Shown here: positions 47,795 through 57,612 of the stretch, piece after piece
Numbering within the stretch: position 1 is the first letter of the stretch
How the letters are laid out: every line of letters starts with the position of its first letter
Translations under genes and position numbers: made by a program
From: Branchiostoma belcheri
Taxonomy: Eukaryota; Chordata; Leptocardii; Amphioxiformes; Branchiostomatidae
Direction of reading: 5' to 3'
Length of the DNA stretch: 64,000 bases
Assembly (NCBI RefSeq): GCF_001625305.1
Contig: NW_017804464.1
Location: 2,029,678-2,093,677 of the forward strand
Notes under the pieces: generated by a model
Databases searched by the model: none
What the model was told of the DNA's origin: nothing
What the model saw: only the letters and a program-made list of their open reading frames with translations

Positions 47795-48075
47795 AAAGAG
47801 AGTAAAATCTAAAATGGACCAAGGGAGTCCGGTCGCGGGAAGGTTGTTCTTTCCTGGAGGGCGCTTCACAGGCTATGAACAGGCCAGAAAAGACTTAGAC
47901 CTCCCACTGCTCTCAGGGCGTAGACAGAAACTGTGCCTCAAGTTCGGGATTCACTTGAAAACCCACACATCGTCAATACTTCCACCTAAGGGATCGGACT
48001 ATCATGGTAGAATCACGAGAAATACTGCAATACATGGAGCTGATGGTGAGTTCAGCACCAAGGAGAGGTCCACAA
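47795..48075 (+). mobile_element. Degraded non-LTR retrotransposon 3' coding fragment
   Basis: The translated stretch contains YEQARKDLDLPLLSGRRQKL then CLKFG, and a following P-x-K/R-G run. This resembles the extreme C-terminus of reverse transcriptases of CR1/jockey-type elements (Y-x-A-L-x-x-L-x-x-L-x-x-R-R-x-K-L-C-L-K-F). No catalytic domain is present. The assignment is from pattern memory only. Confidence 0.45.
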
Positions 48076-48478
48076 GTAAAACTAATTATACCAATTGGGG
48101 GGGGGGGCGGTCATCCACAAGTTTGGGGATATAAACACTTACTATGGCAGAAGGTATTCTGATCGTTGGGTTTGGTACAGAAAGCAAGTCCAAAATTGTG
48201 GGATGGCTTTTGATTGGTGGTGGAATGGTGATGGTTAATTATCAAGGGCATTAATGATTAATCTTGTTCACACCCCTATGTAATTATCACATATGGTACG
48301 GTCCGTTCGACCAGCTGCAGCCAAGCTGTGTGACCCACGTTGTCGTGTGGCTTAAGTGTGCACGGATTCTCTCCAACCTTTGGGGGTAAATTTTGGACTT
48401 GTTGTCAGCAAATTATCCGTCCAAAGTGCATAGTATATCGTAGGAACGTTTCCAGGATGGATTAATGCCGTTCTTTGG

Positions 48479-48586
48479 ATGTTTGAGGGAGAAGATGCGC
48501 ATTTCCTGGCAGAGCGAAGTTTGAGCAAGAAACGACTGTCATGGCGGGAGGGACGGCGTGGTGCTGAGAAGACTCATTCTTGCGAG
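48479..48586 (+). other. Possible first exon of an unassigned spliced transcript
   Basis: An ATG at 48479 opens 36 codons (MFEGEDAHFLAERSLSKKRL then SWREGRRGAEKTHSCE) ending exactly at a donor (GAG|GTAAGG). Joined to the next acceptor at 50881 in the same frame it meets a stop after 21 further codons, giving at most a 57-residue product. I recognise no family. It could equally be the 5' exon of a non-coding RNA. Confidence 0.3.
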
Positions 48587-49379
48587 GTAAGGCAACAAAC
48601 AATTTCCTTGAATGTACATGTTTCTACTTCCAACAAACCTGTAGCAACAAGTCACGTTATATTTTGTTATGTTAACCGTTACATTCCGTAGAAACCCGAG
48701 TTAGTAGAACGGCATTATCGTCCATAAATGTATGTGTTAGGCCATTTTTATACTTTATATGGAGGCTTTCTTGATAATATCATGGCTTTGAGGAACAATG
48801 AATATATTTCTTCCGCGTTACAAACCGTTACAAACACGTTTTTTGTGGGAAATGTCCGTAGTTTGGCTCGATGAACACCTTTTGGAATGCTACCGCACGT
48901 GTACCGCATAATTAAAACCACCCAACGTTCCCGCCAAAAATGTAGCATAACAAGACTTCCCAAGGCTAAAATTAACTTTGTGCATATATTATGCACTTCT
49001 GAGCACCCAAAATTAAACCTGTGTACAAGTGAAAAAAGTCTAATTTCGGTTTTGTTGGGACAGGCGTATTCTTGCTTTTGGATCGGAGGTTTTCATATTC
49101 GTTGGTATTTTACTGGATTTTCATACTTAATTCAATTTGCCAAATTGTATCTGTCATTGGAATATCATTGTATGAAGCAGTCACTGTGGTTGCACTGATT
49201 TGATTTTGAGGATGATGTATGCACTCTTGGTCCTTACTGTATCATTTCTAGTATGTATAGGTAGCGTTAGTTTATTGTTTAATTGTATGCAACTGTGACC
49301 ATAATTTTTTTTTCACCTGTATTCTCACCTGTAGACGGTTGATAGGTAATGAGACCGCTCTTCGGGTATCTTTTGGCAG

Positions 49380-49590
49380 TAGCAATTCTTCTCATGTGCA
49401 CTTGTGGTCAATATGTGAATGTATAGTTGTACTTGTCTTTATGGTTCTTAAAACTGTTTACTGACTTGCTTGATACTGTTTCTTGAGAAAGAGAGTTCCA
49501 CACCCTTATTTATGACTCTTGATGCGAAGAAGTTCTTTCTTGTGCCATGTGACTTTTGTGACAATGGCCTCGTGTGGTAGTTGGAAGGCT
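49380..49590 (-). mobile_element. Degraded LINE-like reverse transcriptase C-terminal fragment
   Basis: On the minus strand the frame reads T-T-R-G-H then R-K-N-F-F-A-S-R-V-I-N and S-I-K-Q-V-S-K-Q-F. This follows the terminal pattern of CR1-type reverse transcriptases (T-R-G-H...N-F-F-S-x-R-V-V-N-x-W-N-S-L-P...S-V-x-x-F-K). The expected W-N-S-L-P part is scrambled and stops interrupt it, so it is a relic. Confidence 0.45.
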
Positions 49591-49671
49591 GGGCTCAAAC
49601 ATGGTCCCGCTACATATAGATTCTTTATTGACACAACAAAAAAGTACAGAGACTTTTGTATGGTCGCCGTG

Positions 49672-50046
49672 GCTATATACACTCCCGGTGTGTATATAAA
49701 AGACAAATAGATTTTATATACACTCCGAAATACTAGCCTCCTTTGTAGGCCCAAAACTTGGGTTTTTGTGAGTGTTTGAGGATTCAGGGGCACCAAGTTT
49801 AAACCTCGGTCTTCAAGTTTATCTTATTGGATGATGAAAATCAGAAAACAACACGGAAATCTCCANNNNNNNNNNNNNNNNNNNNTAGACTTTTATATAC
49901 ACACCGGGAGTGTATATAAAAGACAAATAGATTTTATATACACTCCCGGAGTGTATATAAAAGACAAATAGATTTTATATACACTCCGGGAGTGTATATA
50001 AAAGACAAATAGATTTTATATACACTCCGGGAGTGTATATAGCCAC
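49672..50046. repeat. 41-bp tandem array of palindromes, with sequence gap
   Basis: The unit AAAAGACAAATAGATTTTAT followed by ATACACTCCGGGAGTGTATAT repeats with a 41-bp period at 49921, 49962 and 50003. An inner palindrome TATACACTCCGGGAGTGTAT lies in each unit. A related single copy is at 49672-49728, left of the N run. The array probably spans or abuts the assembly gap, so the true copy number is unknown. Confidence 0.85.
49866..49885. other. Assembly gap (20 N)
   Basis: Twenty ambiguous bases inside the palindromic repeat region. The repeat is the likely cause of the break. Confidence 0.99.
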
Positions 50047-50880
50047 GTTCTTGTATGGTCTTCTACAACTTAACTAAAGATCTAACAAAGCTAAATACAT
50101 GTGTGGATATCGTCATCTTACGTACAGAGTATATGTATGATGTAACAATAAAGGTTAACTATTCTCTAACATGTGGTCTCTAAGATCGAAACATTCTTTA
50201 ATGTATTTTCCTATTTGAACACTGTATTGGTTATCTCCCCTGAGAATGTAGTTGGATTTATCTATAGCATCTATTGAAATCAATTGAACAAGCGGAAAGA
50301 AAGGTGAACAGCAATAGGCGCTTATCATATGCTGCAGCTGCAGCTGTTCCCAACTCTAAGGTTGTCATACCCATGTGTAATTTTGAATAACTGAATCACA
50401 TCTGTCCTTTGTCTGCAGAAATAGTGTTGGAAGTTCAAGAGTAATTTTAGAGTAATTCAGTAATTGTAATGAACCATTAGGCCCAAGTATCTGTGTCACA
50501 AACACTAATTCACTACGCTAGAAGGTCGCAATTGCTGTTTTCAAAACATTTTGCGTCGAGTTTATATGTAATGTTAACGTTACTAGTATTCCACATAAAT
50601 TTTTAGTTGAAGTGGTTTTCTTCATATTTTATTGTTGTTGCTATCCCCATTTCTTTATGGTCATTAGGTACAGTTTTTGGCAGTATTTGTTTGTTTTAGA
50701 GTGAATAAATTTTAGGTTGCTAGTGTTGAGAGTAAGCATTGGTGAAGATACGTAATGTATTAGATAATCTAAGATAACACTAAGTCTAAATCTTTAGTTT
50801 GTAAGATTTTTTCAGTGTTATTATGGAAGTTTCTGCAATGTATGACAAGTTGATAACATAACTATTTCTTCTTTTTATAG

Positions 50881-50992
50881 AATCCTGTAGTCAGCTGTGC
50901 TCTGAGGGTCAGCAACCTGTGCAGGTGTTCAGTACTGATGCGATGAGACTTGTGATGACAGGGACACCAGGTGATTGGATTCATGTGGGCGA
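50881..50992 (+). other. Exon-like module 1 of a duplicated series
   Basis: Bordered by TTTTTATAG and GTGAGA, it contains CTGTGCTCTGAGGGTCAGC and CTTGTGATGACAGGG, which recur in the modules at 52176-52305 and 52691-52796. One of its three frames is open throughout (phase 1 entry), but I could not link it to an upstream ATG. Confidence 0.45.
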
Positions 50993-51410
50993 GGTGAGAA
51001 AAATCTGAATTCTGCATTTTACCTACAACTATATGGTGTTATTAGAGACAAGTGTGTAACTTGTAATGTCTGTATACATGTAGTTAGGTGGCTGCTGATT
51101 GATGCAGTTGTGAAGACAACTTAGACAAATTGGACCAGACCAGATGATTTGAAGACCCAAGAGGAATATCAGGTGAGAAAAATCCTAATTCTGCATTGTA
51201 CCTACCATTTACTTGGTATTATTTGAGACAAGTGTGTAACTTCTGATATGTGTTTAGTTAGGTGCTGGTGCTGACTTATGCAGTAGGGAAGACTACTGTC
51301 TAAACTTGACAAGACAGATTGGACCAGGCCAGATGATTTGAAGACCCAAGAGGAATATCAGGTGAGAAAAATCCTGATTCTGCATTTTACCTGCAGCTAT
51401 TAGGTGTTAT
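50993..51410 (+). repeat. Tandem duplication, ~180-190-bp units carrying splice-donor motifs
   Basis: Units start with GGTGAGAAAAATC at 50993, 51172 and 51361 (the last partial). Each contains TCTGCATTTTACCT and AGACAAGTGTGTAACTT, and the first two contain CCAGATGATTTGAAGACCC and AGAGGAATATCAG just before the next GTGAGA. Each unit therefore carries an exon-like 3' part and its donor, with TAG/CAG acceptor-like sites before it. Confidence 0.8.
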
Positions 51411-51429
51411 TTTTTGGGGGACATCACAT

Positions 51430-52146
51430 AATTGTTCATTATCTTATCTTATGCAATACTGAACAAAATCCCGCAAGGGACATCACGTCCAGGTGCCCGC
51501 CTCAGTGTGGCCGGTGGTGGTGGTGCAACCGTGCTCAATAAACTTAACAAAACTTGTGCATTCAAAAATATAACAAGAAAAATGATGTGTTGGCCACACT
51601 AAGTATGCATGATATTTACATTTGGGGTTGGGGGAGGCCCATGTGTTGGGCCAGCCCCCGTTTAAACAAATGAAGTGACTTGACAGTAACTACTTGAGAC
51701 GGGAGGTCATTCCATTCTATGGTTGTTCTAGGGAAATAGCTAGTTCTAAATGTCTCTGTCTTTGTTGTAAGAGTAATAAAGCGGAAGGGATGACCTCTAG
51801 TTGTATTTGTGTTCAGTGTCAAGTAGTCGTGTATGGGTACTGCTGCCAACTGGTGGACGGACTTGTACATAAGTGTTAAGCGTGCTTGTTTTCTGCGCTG
51901 CTGCAGTGTGGGAAGGCCAAGTGATGTTCGGAGTTGTGTTACACTAGTTGAGTACCTGTAATCCCCACATACAAACCTAACTGCCCGTCGCTGTACAGAT
52001 TCCAACTTCTCTATCAATGTGTTTGATTGTGCATGATTGCGTACCTGTGGGTCCCAGACAGCTGAAGAATACTCCAATTTTGGTCTGACTAGAGTAGTGT
52101 ATGCCCTTTTCCGAACCTCCTTGTTTGCCCCCCTTATGTTTCTCAT
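51430..52146 (-). mobile_element. Non-LTR retrotransposon (CR1/jockey-like) 3' fragment
   Basis: An intact minus-strand frame of 176 codons (51616-52146) reads R-K-R-A-Y-T-T-L-V-R-P-K-L-E-Y-S-S-A-V-W-D-P, then L-E-S-V-Q-R-R-A-V-R-F-V, L-P-T-L-Q-Q-R-R, T-R-G-H-P, R-T-S-Y-F-P-R-T-T-I-E-W-N-D-L-P. This is the typical C-terminal part of the reverse transcriptase in these elements, after the catalytic domain. The 3' UTR continues to about 51430 and ends in an ATAAGATAAGATAA tail, a common end for such elements. It is 5'-truncated and not autonomous. Confidence 0.85.
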
Positions 52147-52175
52147 GCCGCCCTTATGTTCATTATGTTAGTTAG

Positions 52176-52305
52176 GTGTGTCCTGACGTTCCTGTCCTGA
52201 CTGGGAGAAACCTGTGATGACGGTTGACTTCTGTGCAAACCTGACGATGAAGTTTCAGTAAACCAGTTGACTTGAAGACACAATGAAGAGTTTGTACCTG
52301 TCCAG
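52176..52305 (+). other. Exon-like module 4 of the duplicated series
   Basis: Preceded by TTAG and followed by GTGAGA. It contains GTGTGTCCTGAC, GAAACCTGTGATGAC and AAACCAGTTGACTTGAAGAC. Several stops occur in each frame, so a coding role is doubtful. Confidence 0.4.
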
Positions 52306-52690
52306 GTGAGACAATACTTAACAGCTTAGTACATGAATTTTTATTTTCCTCTTGGATGTATTAAGAACACTCACCAGGCATAATATGCTTCCAGTAACAC
52401 TTGTAAAAGCCTAACTTTTTCTACATCTATTCAAGCATCTTGCTTTACAACTTACATGACTTATTCCTTTCCTAACATATTTTTAGAACTCTGAAGTGTA
52501 ACATGCTACAAGTACATTAGTACAATTGTACAGTAACACTTTTAAAAGCAATTTTCTAGAGACAAACTCTTTTAAAATCTATTTTATCAATGAGATAGTT
52601 GAATTGCATGATGTTATCCTTAGTTATGGCCATTCAGTGTTGCCTGGAGATGTTTTTTTCATCACACTAATTATCATTTCATATTGTTAG

Positions 52691-52796
52691 GTGTGTCCTG
52701 AGGGTCGGCTGTCCAGTCTGGGTGAAACCTGTGATGACAGCTCAGCAAACCAGTTGACTTGAAGACACTGATGAGAGAAATGAAGATTTACCAAAA
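52691..52796 (+). other. Exon-like module 5 of the duplicated series
   Basis: Preceded by ATATTGTTAG and followed by GTAAGT. It shares GTGTGTCCTGA, CTGTCCAGTCTGGGTGAAAC, CCTGTGATGACAG and AAACCAGTTGACTTGAAGAC with the previous module. Confidence 0.45.
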
Positions 52797-52907
52797 GTAA
52801 GTATTGAAGTATATCACAACTTATTTCTTAAACTAAGGCCATACTGATTTGATTATGTATATGGATGACATCCTAAAACTGAGTGAGTGTGCAAAAAAGT
52901 TGCCTTC

Positions 52908-53278
52908 CTTAGGCCATACAGATTTAACTTGTTGGTTCTCGGACTCGCCTCTTCATTTTTTTCTGATTTGCAAAAAAAATTCTGGTTCTGAATCAACTCA
53001 AATATGCTCATATATTGTCCCAACAGTTGAGGAAAGTCCTTTTTCTTCCTAGTTGTTACAGTTTTTCCATCTATCAATGCAGTGGTTTGATTAAAAGTTC
53101 AAAAGCCATTGTTCAAATATTAACTCAGCCTTTTGTGTTCAAACTTGACTTCATGGCTCCTATTGTAGTATTTTGGGCTATAATAGGATGCCTAGACCTG
53201 TTTTTTTTTTTCCCCATTGCTTCATATTTTTTTAAAATAAAATCCGAGAACCCACAAATTAAATTGGTGTGGCCTTAT
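52908..53278 (+). mobile_element. MITE family copy 2
   Basis: Ends AGGCCATACAGATTTAACTT and AAATTAAATTGGTGTGGCCT. Its interior is homologous to 47314-47689, including GACTTCATGGCTCCTAT. Same orientation as copy 1. Confidence 0.85.
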
Positions 53279-53407
53279 GGAATGATTTTTTTCATCAGGT
53301 ACGACTCTTTCATATTCTTATTTTCTAACTCAAACCCGTTAATGAAGCATGGATGTTAAGTGACTTCCGTCCAAATCAGACTAGAGGAAATTTCATACCA
53401 CTATATA

Positions 53408-53782
53408 TAAGGCCCATCAATTTAATTAATTGTTTCTCAGATTTGGCCACTTCATTTTTTCTGATTTGCAAAGTAATTCAGGTTCTGAACCAACTTAAAA
53501 ATACTCACAATATTTTGGCCCAAACAGTTGACAAAAGTTTATCTTCCTAGTTGTTAAAGTTTGCCATTAATCAATGCAGTGTGGTTGGATAAAAGTTGTA
53601 CATTCTTTACTTGAATCAGAAAGCAGCCTGGAAAGTAGATGTCACGGCTGCTATCGTAGCTTTTGGGGCTAGTAGAGGATGCCTAGGTCTGTTTTTATTT
53701 TATTTTCTTTTTTTTGCCCTGCGGCTTCATAGTTTTTCTAAAAAAAATCTGAGAACCAACAAATCAAATTGGTCCTTTTATA
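53408..53782 (+). mobile_element. MITE family copy 3 (more diverged)
   Basis: Begins TAAGGCCCATCAATTTAATT and ends AACAAATCAAATTGGTCCTT. It shares CTTCATTTTTTCTGATTTGC and ATCAATGCAGTGTGG with copies 1 and 2. It sits about 130 bases from copy 2 in the same orientation. Confidence 0.8.
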
Positions 53783-53994
53783 ATGGTAGGTTTTGCTAGG
53801 GACTTGGCAAACCAGTGGAAATGAACGCTTTCCACAAGAAAGTAATATATATTACACCACATCAATCAGTTTTCCTTGGACATTTGAACCAACAAAATTA
53901 CATAGCAAATGATTTAAAACAGCTTTTGAGTACAATCAGGGTGCTGAAGTAGAGAAAAGAAAGCTAAATGTGGCTTTTTATTTTAGCTACATTT

Positions 53995-55220
53995 ATGTCA
54001 TAAACTGGCAATTTTAGTTCCTGCAAGGTGAGTCACTGTGTCATCAATACACTGACTTTTGCTTCTCTCAACAGTCTTCAAGATGTGGACCTGCAGACTG
54101 GACTGACTATAGTGTGGCCCGCGGGTGGGAGGATTCCTGAGACTTTTATCAGCAGTCTGTGTGAAAGACGGGGACAACACTGCACATGCTTTCAGGTACG
54201 TGCATACACTGTTATTTCTCCCAGTTCACTTTTTCCCTGTCATATTTCTACCTTCTCTGTCAAACCTCTTTTACTGCTTTTAATTGCACCAGAACATCAT
54301 GCTTTCCCAGACTCCTTTTGTAATGCATCTGTCCCTTCTGGTTTAGACTTTCAATTGCACTGTTCATCACTTTTCTGACCTCCTTTTCCAATGCTTTGGA
54401 TCTTTACATGCAACATCCTTCTGTACCTTTCCAGTTTTCCTTGCCTTTCATCCTAAAACTTGCACTGCTTTTCATTACACAGTACGTCACTCTCTTCCGC
54501 GCTCCTCTTCCAATAGTTGGACTTTTCCACTCAACTCACACACTTCCCACATTGAAGCAGCTGCTCCAAACACTTAGTCCGCCATCTTTTTTATGTCGAG
54601 GTGCCGGGACGCATCATGCCGTCGAAACAAAATTTAGTCGAAACAAGGAAAGTAAGAAAGGAAACTCGATCAGCAGATATACGGGGGAAACCTCATTTCT
54701 GTTTCAGGCGGTGGATTTAGTCAATACTTGCCTGGCAGATATTTTGTAGCCCGGGAGTAACATGTATCACTCCCTATAACCTAATACTTATAAACATTTG
54801 CGACTTCACTTGGATAAAGTATATTAGAAGGCATAACTTGAAAAAACTCGCAATTAGACAATGTATCAAGAATGTTAACAACCCATGTACACTGCATATT
54901 ATGCCCGGTTAAGGTATTTAGACAGACCCAAGTTAAATGTGGTAAAGTTGCATGTTGTGTGACGTAAATTTCTTGCAAGGCCAATCACTGGTTTCAATAC
55001 ACTAACTTTTGTTTCTGTCTTCAAGATGTGGACCCAGAGCCCAGACTGTAGCAGGAGCGGATGAACCAGACTTTTATGGACAGGGCTGTGTGAAAGAAGA
55101 CGTGGAGGTGTGAGTATGGTTTCTTTATTAACACGAGACAACACTCCACATGCCTTCAGGTGCACACACTTGCACTCGCATTTCTCTCTTTTGCCCAGTT
55201 CAGTTTGCATGCCTTTTTTC
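53995..55220 (+). repeat. Segmental tandem duplication carrying an exon-like module
   Basis: Segment 54010-54240 (TGCAAGGTGAGTCACTG, AATACACTGACTTTTGCTTCT, TCTTCAAGATGTGGAC, CTGTGTGAAAGA, CACATGCTTTCAGGT) recurs about 940 bases later at 54975-55205 with the same order of motifs. The exon-like parts are 54075-54195 (acceptor CAACAG, donor GTACGT) and about 55026-55109 (acceptor TTCAAG, donor GTGAGT). Confidence 0.7.
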
Positions 55221-55224
55221 CGTG

Positions 55225-55590
55225 AAGAGCCCTTTAACTTTTTAAGTTTAAATGGCAAATTTAATCCCACGTTAGGTGGTCACTGAAAAATTCGCGTCGT
55301 TGAAAATGTCAAATTGCCCGCAAATTGTCACTTAAACCTTTAACTTAAATCCCACGTTAGGCGTCACCGAAAAACTCTTCGTATCGCGTCATTGAAAATG
55401 CCAAATTGCCCCCAAATTGTCACTTTTACCTTTAACTTTAATCTCACATTAGGCATCACTGAAAATGCCAAATTGCCTGCAAATTGTCACTTAAACCATT
55501 AACTTTAATCCCCACGTTAGGCGTCACTGAAAAATTCTTCATATCGTGTCATTGAAAATGCCAAATTGCCCCCAAATTGTCACTTTTAAA
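55225..55590. repeat. Irregular tandem repeat, four copies of ~70-92 bp
   Basis: CCACGTTAGG (or CACATTAGG) occurs at about 55267, 55352, 55445 and 55512. Each is followed by GTCACTGAAAAA, ATGCCAAATTGCCC and CAAATTGTCACTT. Spacings are 85, 92 and 67-68 bases. Confidence 0.85.
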
Positions 55591-55653
55591 CCTTTCTTAC
55601 ACTTCTTTGGACAATTGTGGTTGATTGAAAGTATTCCGCCAAAAATCTGTTGA

Positions 55654-56375
55654 TCAATTTTCCCGCCAAAAACACCCACCTAATTGGCACCCTCACCTGG
55701 TTAATTAATTGGATTAAAGTTTTCCCGCCAAAAAACTTAGTATATGGAGCCACTCTAACCTTGAACTTGTGCCCCCCTCCCCACTCTTAACTTCTTCCAC
55801 AACTCACACAGTATGTTAGTTACACTGTTCCTGAACACTTTGGACTTCTTTATGTAACTTCTTCGAACACGTAGTCACCACACTTTGCCACGCAAACAGT
55901 TGATCGAGCACAGTTTTTCTGCCACAACAACTTTAGAATAATTTCTCGCTCTCCTGGTTGGTCAATGCACTAAGTGTACTCCCCGTGGGATGTCTTTCCG
56001 GAGACATTGATGCTTCGACACATCAGTATACCAGTGCAATTGACTGACCAGGAGAGCAAAGGATTATTCTAAAGTTGTTGTGGCAGAAAAACTGTGCTCG
56101 ATCAACTAAGTATTTGCGTAGCAAAGTGTGGTGACTACGTGTTCGAAGAAGTTACATAAAGAAGTCCAAAGTGTTCAGGAACAGTGTAACTAACATACTG
56201 TGTGAGTTGTGGAAGAAGTTAAGAGTGGGGAGGGGGGGCAGGAAGTGTGGGGAGGGGGGCACAAGTTCAAGGTTAGAGTGGCTCCATATACTAAGTTTTT
56301 TGGCGGGAAAACTTTAATCCAATTAATTAACCAGGTGAGGGTGCCAATTAGGTGTTTTTTTGGCGGGAAAATTGA
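55654..56375. mobile_element. Large fold-back element, ~722 bp
   Basis: The left half (55654 to about 55980) reads TCAATTTTCCCGCCAAAA, ACCTAATTGGCACCCTCACC, then GAACACGTAGTCACCACACT, and the right half (about 56021-56375) is its reverse complement, ending GGCGGGAAAATTGA. Arms are about 320 bp with a central spacer of about 40 bases. The right arm has a small expansion of G-rich sequence near 56228-56262. It could be a fold-back transposon or an inverted duplication. No protein-coding frame is supported. Confidence 0.85.
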
Positions 56376-56616
56376 CTTAAAAAGAAATCAGCAAAAAAGA
56401 AATCAGCAAAACAATTTTAACTACACCCATTACTTGCTCGAAAGTTCTTTCAGCTATTTCAAAACCTGCCCAAATTTCCAAACTATCTGCCTGAACTATT
56501 GTAACTTTAATGCGGGCTGGTACTTTTCAAGTAGAAAGTCATGTCAACTCAACCTCTCTAACAGTCTATCTACAGTATTTTACCTGTGAAATGACTTAAC
56601 GGGTGCGTCTTTTTAA

Positions 56617-57149
56617 CAAATGACCATTCTGGGGCTGTCCTTATCGCACGAATATGATTTTTTTTGCTGTGGCCATGTACAGATTATGCTCCCATTTATT
56701 AATGCGAGGTTTTACAAATTGAACTCAACAGTTTTTCTTTCATCTTTTAAGCAAATGACCCCTTGACGCCCTGCAAAAATCCACCACCACAAATGATAAA
56801 TTTAAAGTTCAAACAGGTGTCGCCTGAATTCCTGTGACGTTTCCATGATGTACACGATATTTTGCCCCCCAAAAAAGGTACTTGAAAAGCGTGTACATCA
56901 CGGAAACTTCGCAGGAACTAAGGAGACACCTAGTTGTACTTTTATGTGGGGGTCAGGAGTTTTAGCCCATTTGTGTAAGGGCCAATATTTTGCAGGGCAT
57001 TAAGTGGTCATTTGCTTGAAAGACAAAAGTAAAACTGTCAACTTAGATTTATAAAACTTCGGAGTAATAAATGGGAGCATAATCTGGACATGACGAAAGC
57101 AAAAAAATTCAGATTCGTGGGACAAGAACAGCCCCAGAATGGTCATTTG
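56617..57149. mobile_element. Second fold-back element, ~533 bp
   Basis: CAAATGACCATTCTGGGGCT at 56617 is the reverse complement of the right end (AGCCCCAGAATGGTCATTTG, ending 57149). Further inward, ATTATGCTCCCATTTATTA pairs with TAATAAATGGGAGCATAAT, and GTGTACATCA pairs with TGATGTACAC around the centre near 56883. Arms are about 250 bp and moderately diverged. Confidence 0.8.
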
Positions 57150-57169
57150 TGCTCATACACTAACAAGAC

Positions 57170-57556
57170 TTGCCACACCAATTTAATTTGTTCTTTCTCG
57201 GATTCTTTCAGAAGAAATATGAAGTGACAGGGCAAAATAAAAAAAACAGGCCAAGGCACCCCATGATAGCCAGAAATGTTACCATATGAGCCATGAAGTG
57301 AACATACCAGGCTGGTTTATAATCAAAACAATAGACTTTGAACTTTTAATGAAACAAATTTGCATTTTTACATTGAAAAACTTTAAGAACTAGGAAGAAA
57401 AGGACTTTCTTTAACATTGGGGCCAAAATATGTCAGACTCTTTCATTTAGCATTTTGCAGTTAATTTAGAACCAAATGTTTTATTTTTTTTTTGCAAATC
57501 AGAAAAAAATGGACAGGGCGATACGAGAAGCAACAAATTAAATTGGTGTGGCCTTA
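57170..57556 (-). mobile_element. MITE family copy 4 (inverted)
   Basis: Ends GCCACACCAATTTAATTTG and CAAATTAAATTGGTGTGGCC. Internal GCAAATCAGAAAAAAATGGA and GAGCCATGAAGTGAACATAC are the reverse complement of the other three copies. Confidence 0.85.
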
Positions 57557-57612
57557 ACTTAGAAAGTCAATTGAGAGTATATTATCCTCGTATTAATATT
57601 TATCTTTTGCAG

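Noticed and set aside
49660-50046. CRISPR-like array
   Set aside because: Regular spacing and palindromes recall CRISPR, but the 41-bp units are contiguous with no unique spacers, and the context is animal DNA.
54028-54749. Two plus-strand frames of about 116 residues
   Set aside because: They are rich in Phe/Leu/Ser/Pro from pyrimidine tracts and contain a splice donor and intron-like sequence. They are not protein-like.
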